The notes below the pieces were generated by a model. That model saw only the letters and a program-made list of their open reading frames with translations, was not told where the DNA came from and ran no database searches. Positions 26,328 to 35,205 of a stretch of DNA of 64,000 bases are shown one piece after another. Each line of letters opens with the position of its first letter. The stretch's first letter is position 1. Source of the stretch: Caulobacter segnis (GTDB taxonomy: Bacteria; Pseudomonadota; Alphaproteobacteria; Caulobacterales; Caulobacteraceae); the NCBI RefSeq assembly GCF_023935105.1, contig NZ_CP096040.1:4259001-4323000 (forward strand), read 5' to 3'. Both the position numbers and the translations under genes were made by a program.

Positions 26328-28306
26328 GACACCACCTCGCCCGCCCGCTTGCCCACGCCCAGGCGCACGCGGCGGTCCGACAGCGAGACGACGCCGCCGA
26401 TGGCCATGATCAGGGGGCCCAGGAAGATCAGCCGCACCCAGGGGTTCACATAGGCGCGGACCAGCCAGGCCGGCTTGCCGCCCTCGCCCGCCCGGCGCTC
26501 GCCCAGCACGACGTAGATGTCGTCCAGCACGCGCGGGCAGATGGCGACCTCGGAGGTGGTCTGCGCGCCGGTCGGGTAGAAGCGGCGCTCGGGTTCGGCG
26601 CGGCAGACGACAGCGCCGGACTTGTCGGTGACCTTCACCACGCCGCGCTCGGCCAGGTAGTTGGGCCCCTCGACCGTGCCGACGTCGGTCAGGGTCAGGG
26701 TATAGGCGCCCAGGGGCTGGGTCCCGTTCAGGCTGAGGGCCTGGGCCGCCTCGACCCGCCAGGCGGTCTCGAACGACGCGCCCAGCACGAAGATGCCCAG
26801 GCCCGCGTGGGCCAGGGTCGTGCCCCAGGCGCCGCGCGGCAGGCCACGGGCGCGGCGAGCGCTCTCGCCGGCGGGGGTGCGGAACAGCTTCAGGCGGTCG
26901 GCCATCTCCAGCAGCGCCCCGCCCAGCAGCCAGAAGCCGACGACGAGGCCGCCGCTGGCCAGGGCCTTGCGCGGCTGGACGATCCCGTAGGCGACCAGGC
27001 CCAGCACGGCGGCCGCCGCCAGGACGACCCACAGCTTGCGGGCCGCGCCCTTGGCGTCGCCGCGCTTCCAGGCCAGCAGGGGCCCGGCCGGCAGCACGGC
27101 GAAAGCCAGCACCATCAGCGGCACGAAGGTCAGGTTGAAGAACGGCGCGCCGACCGAGACGGCCTCGCCGTCCATGGCCTCGCGGATCAGCGGATAGAGG
27201 GTGCCCAGCAGCACCACCGCCGTCGCCGTCGACAGCAGGATGTTGTTCAGGACGATGGCGCTCTCGCGGCTGATGGTGCGGAACTGGCCGCCGGGGTTCA
27301 GGGTCGGGGCGCGCAGGGCGAACAGCAGGAAGCCGGCGCCGGCCGCCACGCCCATCATGATCAGCAGCAAGACGCCGCGCGTCGGGTCGACGGCGAAGGC
27401 GTGCACGCTGGTCAGGACGCCCGAGCGCACCAGGAAGGCGCCCAGCATCGAAAAGGTGAAGGCCGCCAGGGCCAGGAACGCGGTCCAGCCCGGCAGGGCG
27501 CCGCGCTTCTCGGTGACGATGGCCGAGTGCAGCAGGGCCGCGCCGATCAGCCAGGGCATGAAGCTGGCGTTCTCGACCGGGTCCCAGAACCACCAGCCGC
27601 CCCAGCCCAGCTCGTAATAGGCCCAGAAGGCGCCCAGCGTGATGCCGACGGTCAGCAGGCTCCAGGCCGCTAGGGTCCAGGGCCGCACCCAGCGGGCCCA
27701 GGCCGCGTCGATGCGGCCCTCGATCAGGGCCGCCAGCGACAGCGAATAGACCACCGAGAAGCCGACATAGCCCGCGTAGAGGAACGGCGGGTGGAAGGCC
27801 AGGGCCGGGTCCTGCAGCAGCGGGTTCAGCGAGCGCCCCTCGATCGGCGGGTCCAGCAGGCGCTCCAGCGGGTTCGAGGCGAAGACGGTATAGGCCAGGA
27901 ACAGCACGCCCAGCGCGCCCTGGATGGCGATGGCGTAGGCCCGCAGGCGCGGCGGCAGGCTGTCGCCGAAGAAGGCCATGGCCGCGCCGTAGCCGGTCAG
28001 CACCACGCACCACAGCAGCATCGAGCCCTCGTGGCTGCCCCAGGCCCCGGCCACCTTGTAGAGCAGCGGCTTGGCGGTGTGCGAGTTGGCCGCGACGTTG
28101 GCGACCGAGAAGTCCGAGCCGACGAAGGCGTGGATCAGGGCCGCGAACGCCACCAGCACCGCCACGAACGTCGCCACGGCCGCGCCGCGTCCGGCGCCCG
28201 CCAGCACCGGCGAGCGCCGCGCGCCGCCGGCGGCCGACAGGCCCGTCTGGGCGATGGACAGCATCAGCGAGAGGATCACGGCGAAGGCGCCCAGCTCGAC
28301 GATCAT
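26324..28306 (-). CDS. ccmF: CcmF/CycK heme lyase subunit
   Basis: This 660-residue, many-pass inner-membrane protein, with CcmH, moves heme from CcmE to apocytochrome c. It has the tryptophan-rich WWD-type segment GWGGWWFWDPVENASFMPWL, the GSHEGSMLLWC loop and conserved His residues of the family. The ATG at 28306 overlaps the ccmE stop (ATGA) and begins MIVELGAFAVILSL, the usual start. No ccmG (thioredoxin) gene lies between ccmF and ccmH, as in the alphaproteobacterial cycHJKL arrangement. Confidence 0.96.
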   Translation of the reverse strand: MIVELGAFAVILSLMLSIAQTGLSAAGGARRSPVLAGAGRGAAVATFVAVLVAFAALIHAFVGSDFSVANVAANSHTAKPLLYKVAGAWGSHEGSMLLWCVVLTGYGAAMAFFGDSLPPRLRAYAIAIQGALGVLFLAYTVFASNPLERLLDPPIEGRSLNPLLQDPALAFHPPFLYAGYVGFSVVYSLSLAALIEGRIDAAWARWVRPWTLAAWSLLTVGITLGAFWAYYELGWGGWWFWDPVENASFMPWLIGAALLHSAIVTEKRGALPGWTAFLALAAFTFSMLGAFLVRSGVLTSVHAFAVDPTRGVLLLIMMGVAAGAGFLLFALRAPTLNPGGQFRTISRESAIVLNNILLSTATAVVLLGTLYPLIREAMDGEAVSVGAPFFNLTFVPLMVLAFAVLPAGPLLAWKRGDAKGAARKLWVVLAAAAVLGLVAYGIVQPRKALASGGLVVGFWLLGGALLEMADRLKLFRTPAGESARRARGLPRGAWGTTLAHAGLGIFVLGASFETAWRVEAAQALSLNGTQPLGAYTLTLTDVGTVEGPNYLAERGVVKVTDKSGAVVCRAEPERRFYPTGAQTTSEVAICPRVLDDIYVVLGERRAGEGGKPAWLVRAYVNPWVRLIFLGPLIMAIGGVVSLSDRRVRLGVGKRAGEVVS

Positions 28307-28791
28307 GTGGTCGGTTTTCCGTAGGCGGGAGCCGGCGCACCGTCGCCGCGCCACTCGCCCTGCTTCTTCAGGGCTTTGGCGACGTCGCGCGGCATGTAGC
28401 GCTCGTCGTGCTTGGCCAGCACCTGCTTGGCCACGAAGACGCCGCGCTCGTCGAACGTGCCCTCGGCCACGATCCCCTGCCCCTCGCGGAACAGGTCGGG
28501 CAGGTCGCCGTGATAGGTCACCTTGGCGGTGGCCTTCTGGTCGGCGACCACGAACTCGACGTCGCCGCCGGGATGCTTGACCACGCTGCCGTGCTGCACC
28601 AGGCCGCCCAGCTGGACCTTGCGACCCGGTTCGACATGGGCCTCCTGGGCCTGGGCGGGGGTGTAGAACAGCGAGATGCTGTCGCGCAGGCCGTACAAGG
28701 CCAGGCCCACGGCCAGGGCCAGCACCGGCGCGACGGCCAGCAGAATGGTCAGGCGGCGGCGCGCCTTGCGGGACTTGGGCCAGAAACTCAT
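28303..28791 (-). CDS. ccmE: CcmE/CycJ periplasmic heme chaperone
   Basis: This 162-residue protein binds heme covalently through His128 in LAKHDERYMP, with Tyr132 as ligand. It has one N-terminal membrane anchor (about residues 15-34) and an OB-fold domain facing the periplasm. It overlaps both ccmI upstream and ccmF downstream by 4 bases, so the four ccm genes are translationally coupled. Confidence 0.96.
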   Translation of the reverse strand: MSFWPKSRKARRRLTILLAVAPVLALAVGLALYGLRDSISLFYTPAQAQEAHVEPGRKVQLGGLVQHGSVVKHPGGDVEFVVADQKATAKVTYHGDLPDLFREGQGIVAEGTFDERGVFVAKQVLAKHDERYMPRDVAKALKKQGEWRGDGAPAPAYGKPTT

Positions 28792-29897
28792 GGCGTGGCG
28801 ACTTTGGCTTGGGCGGGCGTGTCGGCGGCCTGGCGCAGGGCCGACAGCACCTTGGGCTGGTCCTTGAAGCGGGCGGAGGCCGAGGCGAGCGCGGCGTCGC
28901 GCTTGGCGGTCTCGCCCAGCACGGCGTAGGCGCGGACCAGGCGCACCCAGCCGTCGGGATCGTCGGGCGCCTGGGCCAGGCGCGCCGCCAGGCCCTCGAC
29001 CATGCCGGCGATCATGCCCTTCACTTCCGGGTTCTCGTTCGCGGCGGGCGCGGCGTCCGGCAGGCCGCCGGTGTTCTCGACGCGGGCGATCTCCTGCAGC
29101 AGCGCGGCGTGGCCCGCATCCCCCGACGGCAGGCTCTCGGCCAGGGCGCGCCAGTCGGCGAGGCCGCCCTTGACGTCGCCGTCGGCGATCTTGCCACGGG
29201 CCAGGTAGTAGCGGGCCCGCAGGTCCTTCGGATCGACCTTCAGCGCCTCGCCGAAGGCCAGCTTGGCGTCGGCGCCGACGCTCCCCTTGGCCTCCATGAC
29301 GAAGGTCTCGCCCAGCAGGCTCCAGATGTCGGCGCGCTTGGGGGCGACGCGGACGGCGCGGCGCAGGGCGGCCTCGGCGCCGGCCAGGTCGCCGCCGGCG
29401 GCGCGGGCCTTGGCCAGGAACACCAGCGGCTCGGCGTCCTTGGGTCGCTCGGCGGCGACGCCTTCCAGCACGGCGGCGATCTGCGCGGGCTCAAGGGTCG
29501 ACGGGTCGGCGGCCTTCCATTCGTCCACACGCTTGGCATAGGGCTGGTCGGCCATCTCGGGATGGCCCAGCGCGACATAGGCGCCGACGGCGGCGACGCA
29601 GGCCGCGCCCAGGGCGGCGACCACGATCTTGCGCGGCCCCTTGCCGTCACGGCTCCAGGTCTCGGACTGGTCGGCGGCGGCCAGCAGGCCGCGACCGGCC
29701 TCGGCGCGGGCGGCCTTCAGCTCGTCCTGGGCCAGCAGGCCGTCCAGGGCCAGGCGCTCGACCTCGGCCAGGCGGCGGCGATGCGGTTCAAGCCGGGTCT
29801 GGGCGTCGTCGACGGGCCGGGCGCGGGCCGCGCCACGCAGCACCAGGCCCGCCGTCACGGCCGACAGCCCCGTCGCTGCGATCCAGAAAGCGATCAT
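28788..29897 (-). CDS. ccmI: CcmI/CycH cytochrome c biogenesis protein
   Basis: This 369-residue protein has two N-terminal membrane segments (residues 2-20 and about 88-108) and a periplasmic TPR domain that holds apocytochrome c for the heme lyase. Repeated helices such as GDLAGAEAALRRAVRVAPKR fit TPR units. It is the first gene of the ccmI-E-F-H operon; the stop overlaps the ccmE start. The promoter should lie in 29898-30083. Confidence 0.92.
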   Translation of the reverse strand: MIAFWIAATGLSAVTAGLVLRGAARARPVDDAQTRLEPHRRRLAEVERLALDGLLAQDELKAARAEAGRGLLAAADQSETWSRDGKGPRKIVVAALGAACVAAVGAYVALGHPEMADQPYAKRVDEWKAADPSTLEPAQIAAVLEGVAAERPKDAEPLVFLAKARAAGGDLAGAEAALRRAVRVAPKRADIWSLLGETFVMEAKGSVGADAKLAFGEALKVDPKDLRARYYLARGKIADGDVKGGLADWRALAESLPSGDAGHAALLQEIARVENTGGLPDAAPAANENPEVKGMIAGMVEGLAARLAQAPDDPDGWVRLVRAYAVLGETAKRDAALASASARFKDQPKVLSALRQAADTPAQAKVATP

Positions 29898-30083
29898 AGC
29901 CGCGTGTTAGCTTGTTCCCGCGTCCGCCGTTAGTAGGAAAAGTGCGTAAGGGGCGCGGTTTAGCCGTCGCGTCCGGAAAGACGAAGATCACCGCCATCGC
30001 CGGGCCCATCCTGCCACAACGGTGTCAGCTGCGCCGTGCGACCCCTCATCTACGGGCCGATGACGGCCGACAGGGGGCAGGAC

Positions 30084-30485
30084 GTGATCAGAGGCAGTTG
30101 TGCGTGCGGCGAGATCGCGTTCCGCCCGTCGGAACCGCCGACGATGATGGCGACGTGTCACTGCGGCCGCTGCCGGAAAATCGGCGCCAGCACTTTCGTC
30201 TTCGTCCGGGCCGAAACGTTCCAGTGGGTCAAGGGCCAGGCCGAGGTTCAGCGCCTGAAGGCCCAACCGCCCTATCAGTACGATCGCTGCTTCTGCCGAC
30301 GCTGCGGCACGGCGCTGGGCGAGCCCGGCGCGGGCGCGTCGTTCCCGATCAACGCCGATTGCCTGGACGACGACCCACAGGTCCGCCTCCGGTTTCACGA
30401 GTTCGTGGCGGAAAAGCCGGCCTGGCGTCCGATCTGCGACGACGCCGTCCAATTCGCCGGCCATCCGGTCCAGGCGGCGCCCTAG
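30084..30485 (+). CDS. GFA/CENP-V-fold zinc protein
   Basis: This cytosolic protein of about 133 residues has the GFA zinc fold: CACGEIAF, CHCGRCRK and CFCRRCGT supply the Cys clusters. The family includes a glutathione-formaldehyde activating enzyme, but most members are uncharacterised. I favour the GTG at 30084 (VIRGSCACG, with GGGGGCAGG just upstream) because family members usually start there; GTG 30036 and ATG 30060 are longer options. Confidence 0.82.
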   Translation: MIRGSCACGEIAFRPSEPPTMMATCHCGRCRKIGASTFVFVRAETFQWVKGQAEVQRLKAQPPYQYDRCFCRRCGTALGEPGAGASFPINADCLDDDPQVRLRFHEFVAEKPAWRPICDDAVQFAGHPVQAAP

Positions 30486-30491
30486 GGCCTG

Positions 30492-31823
30492 TCAGGCCGC
30501 GATCGCCGCCGCGGCGCGACGGCGCACGATCTCGGCGGTCTTGTCGTCGCGGGTGTAGGCGATGAAGCCGGCCGCGACGTCCAGGTACTTCACGGCCAGG
30601 CCGGAGTCGCCGCCGTCGCCCGTGCGGGCCACGTGCAGGACGTCCTCGATATAGGGGTCCAGGCGGCTGTTCAGCTTTTCCAGGACCTTGTTGCGCGAGG
30701 TGCCGTAGCCGGCCTTGTCGGCGCACGAGCGCAGCTCGGCGATGAAGGCCAGGGCCGACTGGGCGCGCAGGATCATCGCCTGATCCGGCTCCTCGGTCAG
30801 CCGCGCCGCGCCTTTGCTGCCCTTCTTGGACATCATCGAGATCGGGCGGGTCGGCAGGGCCTTTTCCAGTTCCTTGTCGGCCTGGTCCATGCGCTGCTCG
30901 CAGACCTTGGCCATCTGCTGCTTGTGGCGCGCCAGGCGCTTGCCCCAGGGGCCGTCCTTGGCGATGTCGACCGACTGCTGGAACTCGACGATCTGCAGCT
31001 GCGCGCGGTGGGCGCCCTGGGCGGCGCCGCGACCGGCCGTCTCGCCCTCGGCGAAGTTGAAGGTCTCGATCCGGGCGATAGAGGCGTCGATGTCGGCCAG
31101 GATGCGCTCGCCGAACTCGCGCACCTCGGACGAGGCCAGGTAGCGGTCGGTCGGTCGGTCCATGACCGCCGAGATCACCCGCATGATGCGCCACTCGTCG
31201 GGCAGGTGGGCCGACAGCACGTCCAGCAGCAGCGGCCCGGCGTCGTCGCTGATGCGGCAGGCGTCGCGATAGGCCAGCTTGGCGGCGAAGGCGCGCTCGT
31301 CCGACATGCGGCTGACCCATTCGGCCAGCTTGGGCAGGCAGGTGCGGGCGATGGTCGACACCTGCAGGCACAGGGCCAGATGCTCGGGATCGCACAGCGA
31401 GCGCACGCTGTCGAAGGTGGCGTTCTGCGGATCGCGCAGGCCGGCGGCGGCGGCCTTGCACAGGTCGTCGAAGACCTCGGGCACGCCGTTCTCGAGGTCC
31501 CACGGATTACACTTGGCCGCCGCTTCCTCGACGCGGTCCGGCGCGATGATCTTCAGCGCCTTCCACAGGCGCGACAGCACCGGGCTGGGGAACGCCACGC
31601 CGCTTTCCACGCGGCGGCCGCACAGCGGGACGATCGGGGCCAGGACGTTGTTGCGGACGAAGCGGCTGGTGGTCTCGTCCTCGATCAGACCGCGCACCAG
31701 GGCCAGGGCGCCCTGCGCCCCGGCGCCGGACAGGGCGAGCTCGAGGCTGCGCAGCGCCGCGTCCGGAGCGGTTTCCACCAGCGTCCGGATGATCTGCAGT
31801 TTGTGCGCGGCGATAGCGGCCAT
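30492..31823 (-). CDS. Large helical protein of unknown function
   Basis: I do not recognise this 443-residue protein. It starts MAAIAAHKLQIIRTLVE, is almost entirely helical, has no signal or membrane segment, and contains a basic KKGSKGAARL linker near residue 345. The helical repeats (LWKALKIIAPDRVEEAAAK, for example) could form a scaffold. GGGGGA lies directly upstream of the ATG at 31823; an in-frame upstream start adds 13 residues. The gene is convergent with the GFA-fold gene and stands alone. Confidence 0.78.
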   Translation of the reverse strand: MAAIAAHKLQIIRTLVETAPDAALRSLELALSGAGAQGALALVRGLIEDETTSRFVRNNVLAPIVPLCGRRVESGVAFPSPVLSRLWKALKIIAPDRVEEAAAKCNPWDLENGVPEVFDDLCKAAAAGLRDPQNATFDSVRSLCDPEHLALCLQVSTIARTCLPKLAEWVSRMSDERAFAAKLAYRDACRISDDAGPLLLDVLSAHLPDEWRIMRVISAVMDRPTDRYLASSEVREFGERILADIDASIARIETFNFAEGETAGRGAAQGAHRAQLQIVEFQQSVDIAKDGPWGKRLARHKQQMAKVCEQRMDQADKELEKALPTRPISMMSKKGSKGAARLTEEPDQAMILRAQSALAFIAELRSCADKAGYGTSRNKVLEKLNSRLDPYIEDVLHVARTGDGGDSGLAVKYLDVAAGFIAYTRDDKTAEIVRRRAAAAIAA

Positions 31824-32022
31824 GGTCCCCCGTGTCGGACTCGCACGGCCGACGGACGTCAACCATGTTCGAAACGAGGTTAAGGATTTCCGAAACGCGC
31901 CAAAATTCCCGCGCGGCGCAACGAGATGTCGCGACTGGAAAGTCTTTGTCTACCAGAGGTTTAGCCTGAAAGCGCCGTAACGGGCCGTCAAACGATCGCG
32001 ACAAGTCGCCGCGATCGGCGCC

Positions 32023-33414
32023 TCAGGCTTCGGCGCGCGGCAGGTCCAGCGTCACGCGCAATCCGCCCAGGGGCGATTCACCAAGCTGGACTCCGCCGCC
32101 GTAGGCGCGGGCCAGTTCGTCGACGATGGAGAGGCCCAGGCCGGAGCCGGGCGCGTTCTCGTCCAGCCGCTGGCCGCGCTTCAGCGCCTGGGCCCGCTCC
32201 TCGGGCGGCAGGCCGGGACCGTCGTCGTCGACGGTCAGCAGCATCCGCGCCTCGCCGGACGGCGCGGCCTCGACCCGGATCTTGCCCTTGCACCACTTGC
32301 CGGCGTTTTCCATCACGTTGCCGGCCAGCTCCAGGAAGTCCTGCTTCTCGCCCTGGAAGGTCAGGTCCTCGGGGCAGCGCCAGTCGATCTCGACACCCCG
32401 CCCTTCCGACTTATCCTGGAAGATCCGCTCCAGGGTCACGGCCAGCTCGTCCAGGATCGGCTCGACCGGCGTGCGCTCGCCGCTGGTCTGCGAGCGGGCG
32501 GCGGCGCGGGCCCGGCGCAGGTGGTGGTCGACCTGCTCGCGCATGGTCTGGGCCTGGCGCTCGACCACCTCGGCCAGTTGGCCCGGCTGCTGGCTGGCCT
32601 CGGTCAGCATCACCGACAGCGGGGTCTTCAGGGCGTGGGCCAGGTTGCCGACGTGGGTGCGCTGGCGCTCGACGACTTCCTGGTTGTGGGCCAGCAGCGC
32701 GTTCAGCTCGACGGCCAGCGGCTCCAGCTCCTCTGGATAGCGCTCGTCCAGCCGCTCCTGCTTGCCCCGTCGCACCCAGGCCACCTCGCGGCGCAGGCGA
32801 AACAGCGGCTGCAGGCCGAAGCGCACCTGCCCCACCACCGCCAGGATCAGGCCGCCGCCCAGGATCAGCAGGGCGAAGGCGGTGATGCGGGCGAAGTTGT
32901 CGGCGTCGTCGTCGATCGGCGAGCGGTCCTCGGCGGCTAGGAACACCACGGGATCGGCCAGGCCCGGCAGACGGGCCAGGATGGCGGCCGCGCGCAGCGG
33001 CTTGTCCTGCGGACCGCGCATGTCGAAGAACAGGGTCTTGCCCGGCGCGGCGTCCAGACGATCGATCTGGTCCGAGGACAGCATCAGGTCGCTGTCCCAC
33101 AGCGAGCGCGAGCGCACCAGCTGCGGCAGCGACCCGTCGGGCCGCTTGGCCAGGATCAGCCAGTAGCGGCCGGAATAGGCCCGGGTGGCCCGGATGTCGG
33201 TCAGGAAGGGCGCCTTCAGCTGCCCGTTCTCGATGGTCGAGCCCGCATAGAGGTCGTCGGTCAGCACCGCCAGCGACTGGTCGAACCGGCGGATCGCCGC
33301 GTCACGGAACTGGGCGGTCAGGAAGACCCCGGCGACCAGCACCACCAGCAGCGTCCAGCCGCCGGCGATCAGGACCATCCGGCGAACCAGCGAGAGGCGG
33401 CGCAGGCTGAACAA
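32023..33414 (-). CDS. PhoQ-like sensor histidine kinase
   Basis: This 463-residue kinase has two membrane segments (about 13-33 and 178-200) with a periplasmic sensor between them. The phospho-acceptor is His260 in NLAHALKTPLSV, followed by an ATPase domain (NVMENAGKWCKG, DDDGPGLPPEER, GSGLGLSIV). It lies 3 bases after the response regulator and completes a regulator-kinase operon that begins with a PepSY protein. Confidence 0.93.
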   Translation of the reverse strand: MFSLRRLSLVRRMVLIAGGWTLLVVLVAGVFLTAQFRDAAIRRFDQSLAVLTDDLYAGSTIENGQLKAPFLTDIRATRAYSGRYWLILAKRPDGSLPQLVRSRSLWDSDLMLSSDQIDRLDAAPGKTLFFDMRGPQDKPLRAAAILARLPGLADPVVFLAAEDRSPIDDDADNFARITAFALLILGGGLILAVVGQVRFGLQPLFRLRREVAWVRRGKQERLDERYPEELEPLAVELNALLAHNQEVVERQRTHVGNLAHALKTPLSVMLTEASQQPGQLAEVVERQAQTMREQVDHHLRRARAAARSQTSGERTPVEPILDELAVTLERIFQDKSEGRGVEIDWRCPEDLTFQGEKQDFLELAGNVMENAGKWCKGKIRVEAAPSGEARMLLTVDDDGPGLPPEERAQALKRGQRLDENAPGSGLGLSIVDELARAYGGGVQLGESPLGGLRVTLDLPRAEA

Positions 33415-33417
33415 AGG

Positions 33418-34095
33418 CTATTCCGTGCTCTCGCCTTCCAGCGGGGTGAGGCGATAGCCCAGGCCGCGGACGGTCTCGATGCGGTCGGCGCCCAGCTTTT
33501 TCCGAAGGCGACCGATGAACACCTCGATGGTGTTGCTGTCGCGGTCGAAGTCCTGGTCGTACAGGTGCTCGACCAGCTCGGTGCGGCCGATCACCCGCCC
33601 CTGGTGCATCATCATGTAGTGCAGCAGGCGGTATTCCAGCGAGGTCAGGCGCAGCGGCTCGCCATTGACGCTGGCCCGCGCGGCGCGCGGGTCCAGGCGC
33701 AAGGCTCCGCAGGAGAGGGAGGGCGCGGCATGGCCGGCCGAGCGGCGCAGCAGGGCCCGCAGGCGAGCCAGCAGCTCCTCGGTGTGGAACGGCTTGGCCA
33801 GATAGTCGTCGGCCCCGGCGTCGAAGCCGGCGACCTTGTCGCTCCAGGCGCCGCGCGCGGTCAGGATCAGCACCGGCGTCGTGACGCTGCCGCGCCGCCA
33901 ACGCTCCAGCACCGACACGCCGTCCACCTTGGGCAGGCCAAGGTCCAGGATCACCGCGTCGTAGGGCTCGGTCTCGCCCAGGAACTGGGCCTCTTCGCCG
34001 TCCGGGGCGTGATCGACGGCGTAGCCGGCGTCGGCCAGGGCCAGCTTCAACTGGCGCGTCAGGTCGGGATCATCCTCGACGAGCAGGATTCGCAT
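33418..34095 (-). CDS. PhoP/OmpR-family response regulator
   Basis: This 225-residue regulator has a receiver domain (RILLVEDDPDL, Asp51 in VILDLGLPKVDG, Lys in YLAKPFHTEE) and a winged-helix output domain ending VRGLGYRLTPLE. It pairs with the kinase 3 bases downstream. The PepSY gene 9 bases upstream suggests the system senses or protects the envelope. Confidence 0.95.
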   Translation of the reverse strand: MRILLVEDDPDLTRQLKLALADAGYAVDHAPDGEEAQFLGETEPYDAVILDLGLPKVDGVSVLERWRRGSVTTPVLILTARGAWSDKVAGFDAGADDYLAKPFHTEELLARLRALLRRSAGHAAPSLSCGALRLDPRAARASVNGEPLRLTSLEYRLLHYMMMHQGRVIGRTELVEHLYDQDFDRDSNTIEVFIGRLRKKLGADRIETVRGLGYRLTPLEGESTE

Positions 34096-34104
34096 ACGTA
34101 CTCC

Positions 34105-34431
34105 TTAGCCCCCGCTGAGGATCTGTCCGGTGCGGGCGTCGACGATGAAGTCGATGCGGCGACCGTCGGCCGCGGCCCAGCGCACGCGATAGTTGGAGCC
34201 TTCCAGGCCCGCGTCGAGCACGCGGCCCGGGACGCGGCGGGCGATCATGTCGATCACGCGCGACAGCGGCACCAGCTGGCCCGACTGCACGCCGCCCCGC
34301 GCCTGGTCCGACTGCGCGCGCCAGTCGGCGCCCAGCGAGTCGGGACCCCGGTCACGACGCTGCGCCGAAGCCCCGCCCGGAAGGGCGGCGACCAGCGCGG
34401 CGGCGACAAGAAGGACACGGATCGTTTTCAT
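34105..34431 (-). CDS. Secreted PepSY-domain protein
   Basis: This 108-residue protein has a cleavable signal peptide (ending GGASAQ) and a PepSY-type C-terminal domain (LSRVIDMIARRVPGRVLDAGLEG, then YRVRWAAADGRRIDFIVDARTGQIL in part). PepSY proteins are thought to modulate peptidases or signalling at the envelope and often sit next to PhoPQ-like systems, as here. It is the first gene of the three-gene unit. Confidence 0.87.
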   Translation of the reverse strand: MKTIRVLLVAAALVAALPGGASAQRRDRGPDSLGADWRAQSDQARGGVQSGQLVPLSRVIDMIARRVPGRVLDAGLEGSNYRVRWAAADGRRIDFIVDARTGQILSGG

Positions 34432-34568
34432 GCTCTCCGGTCTAAAGGAACGCGGCTGAATGGAGACTGAACGCCCGGGTTATGAACGGGCTGCGTCGTT
34501 CTGTCACGGTTAGACACGCTTCGAGCGCGTTCACCACTATCAACTCCCGGCGAGCGGTCACGGAGCGA

Positions 34569-34904
34569 TCAGACACTTAGCAAGGCCTTCAGCTTGGCGC
34601 GGGTCTCGGCAAGGACACCAGGCGGCGCCACATCCTTGCGCGCCGCGCGGCGAGCGACCCAATCGACGCTTTTGATCTGATCAGCCAGTACGGCGCTGGG
34701 CGAGACGCCTGGAACAACGACTTCGAATGGGTAGCCCTTGATCCGACTAGTCATCGGACAACACAACATCATGCCGCGCTTGCCGTTGTAAGCGGCCGGC
34801 GAGAGCACCAACGCGGGACGGTGGCCAGCCTGCTCATGGCCTGCTTGAGGATCAAATTGCAGCCAAACAATATCGCCGGCGTCGGGGACATAACGCGCGC
34901 TCAC
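34569..34904 (-). CDS. mazF: MazF/PemK-type toxin
   Basis: This 111-residue toxin has the MazF barrel: DAGDIVWLQFDPQAGHEQAGHRPALVL written here in part, the CCPMTSRIKGYPFEV core and ADQIKSVDW. The family cleaves mRNA at short sites. It starts inside the antitoxin stop (4-base overlap). Confidence 0.93.
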   Translation of the reverse strand: MSARYVPDAGDIVWLQFDPQAGHEQAGHRPALVLSPAAYNGKRGMMLCCPMTSRIKGYPFEVVVPGVSPSAVLADQIKSVDWVARRAARKDVAPPGVLAETRAKLKALLSV

Positions 34905-35143
34905 CAGACTTCCTTCCCGGCAGGCGCGCCAAAGTCGACATCCTCGTGAAACGTATCGGGCTCCATCTCCGCCAGCATCGCGTCCAGATCGTATTCCGGC
35001 TCCCGGATCGGCTCGATGATGATGCGTCCGTTCTCTTCGCGAACGTCGACCGCCTGATCGATACTCAGATCCGCCGCCGCCATCACGCGGGCCGGAATGC
35101 GGACCGAAGCGCTGTTACCCCACTTCTTCACGACGACGTGCAT
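34901..35143 (-). CDS. mazE: MazE-type antitoxin
   Basis: This 80-residue antitoxin has an N-terminal AbrB-type DNA-binding fold (VVVKKWGNSASVRIPARVM) and an acidic C-terminal tail (LDAMLAEMEPDTFHEDVDFG) that should wrap the toxin. The ATG at 35143 matches the family start. A palindrome 42-61 bases upstream of the start may be the autoregulatory site. Confidence 0.92.
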   Translation of the reverse strand: MHVVVKKWGNSASVRIPARVMAAADLSIDQAVDVREENGRIIIEPIREPEYDLDAMLAEMEPDTFHEDVDFGAPAGKEVW

Positions 35144-35184
35144 GGTCGACCTCCAGCGCAAGAAGATCGGTCCAGGACGCTCAC

Positions 35185-35204
35185 GTGTCAACAAATGTCG
35201 ACAC
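35185..35204. promoter_or_regulatory. Palindromic operator upstream of mazEF
   Basis: The 20-base site fits GTGTCnACAnnnTGTnGACAC: outer arms GTGTC (35185-35189) and GACAC (35200-35204), and 16 of 20 positions are symmetric. Read on the minus strand it contains TTGACA, so it overlaps a good -35 box; binding by MazEF would block the promoter. It lies between the receptor stop (35206) and mazE. Confidence 0.6.
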
Positions 35205-35205
35205 A

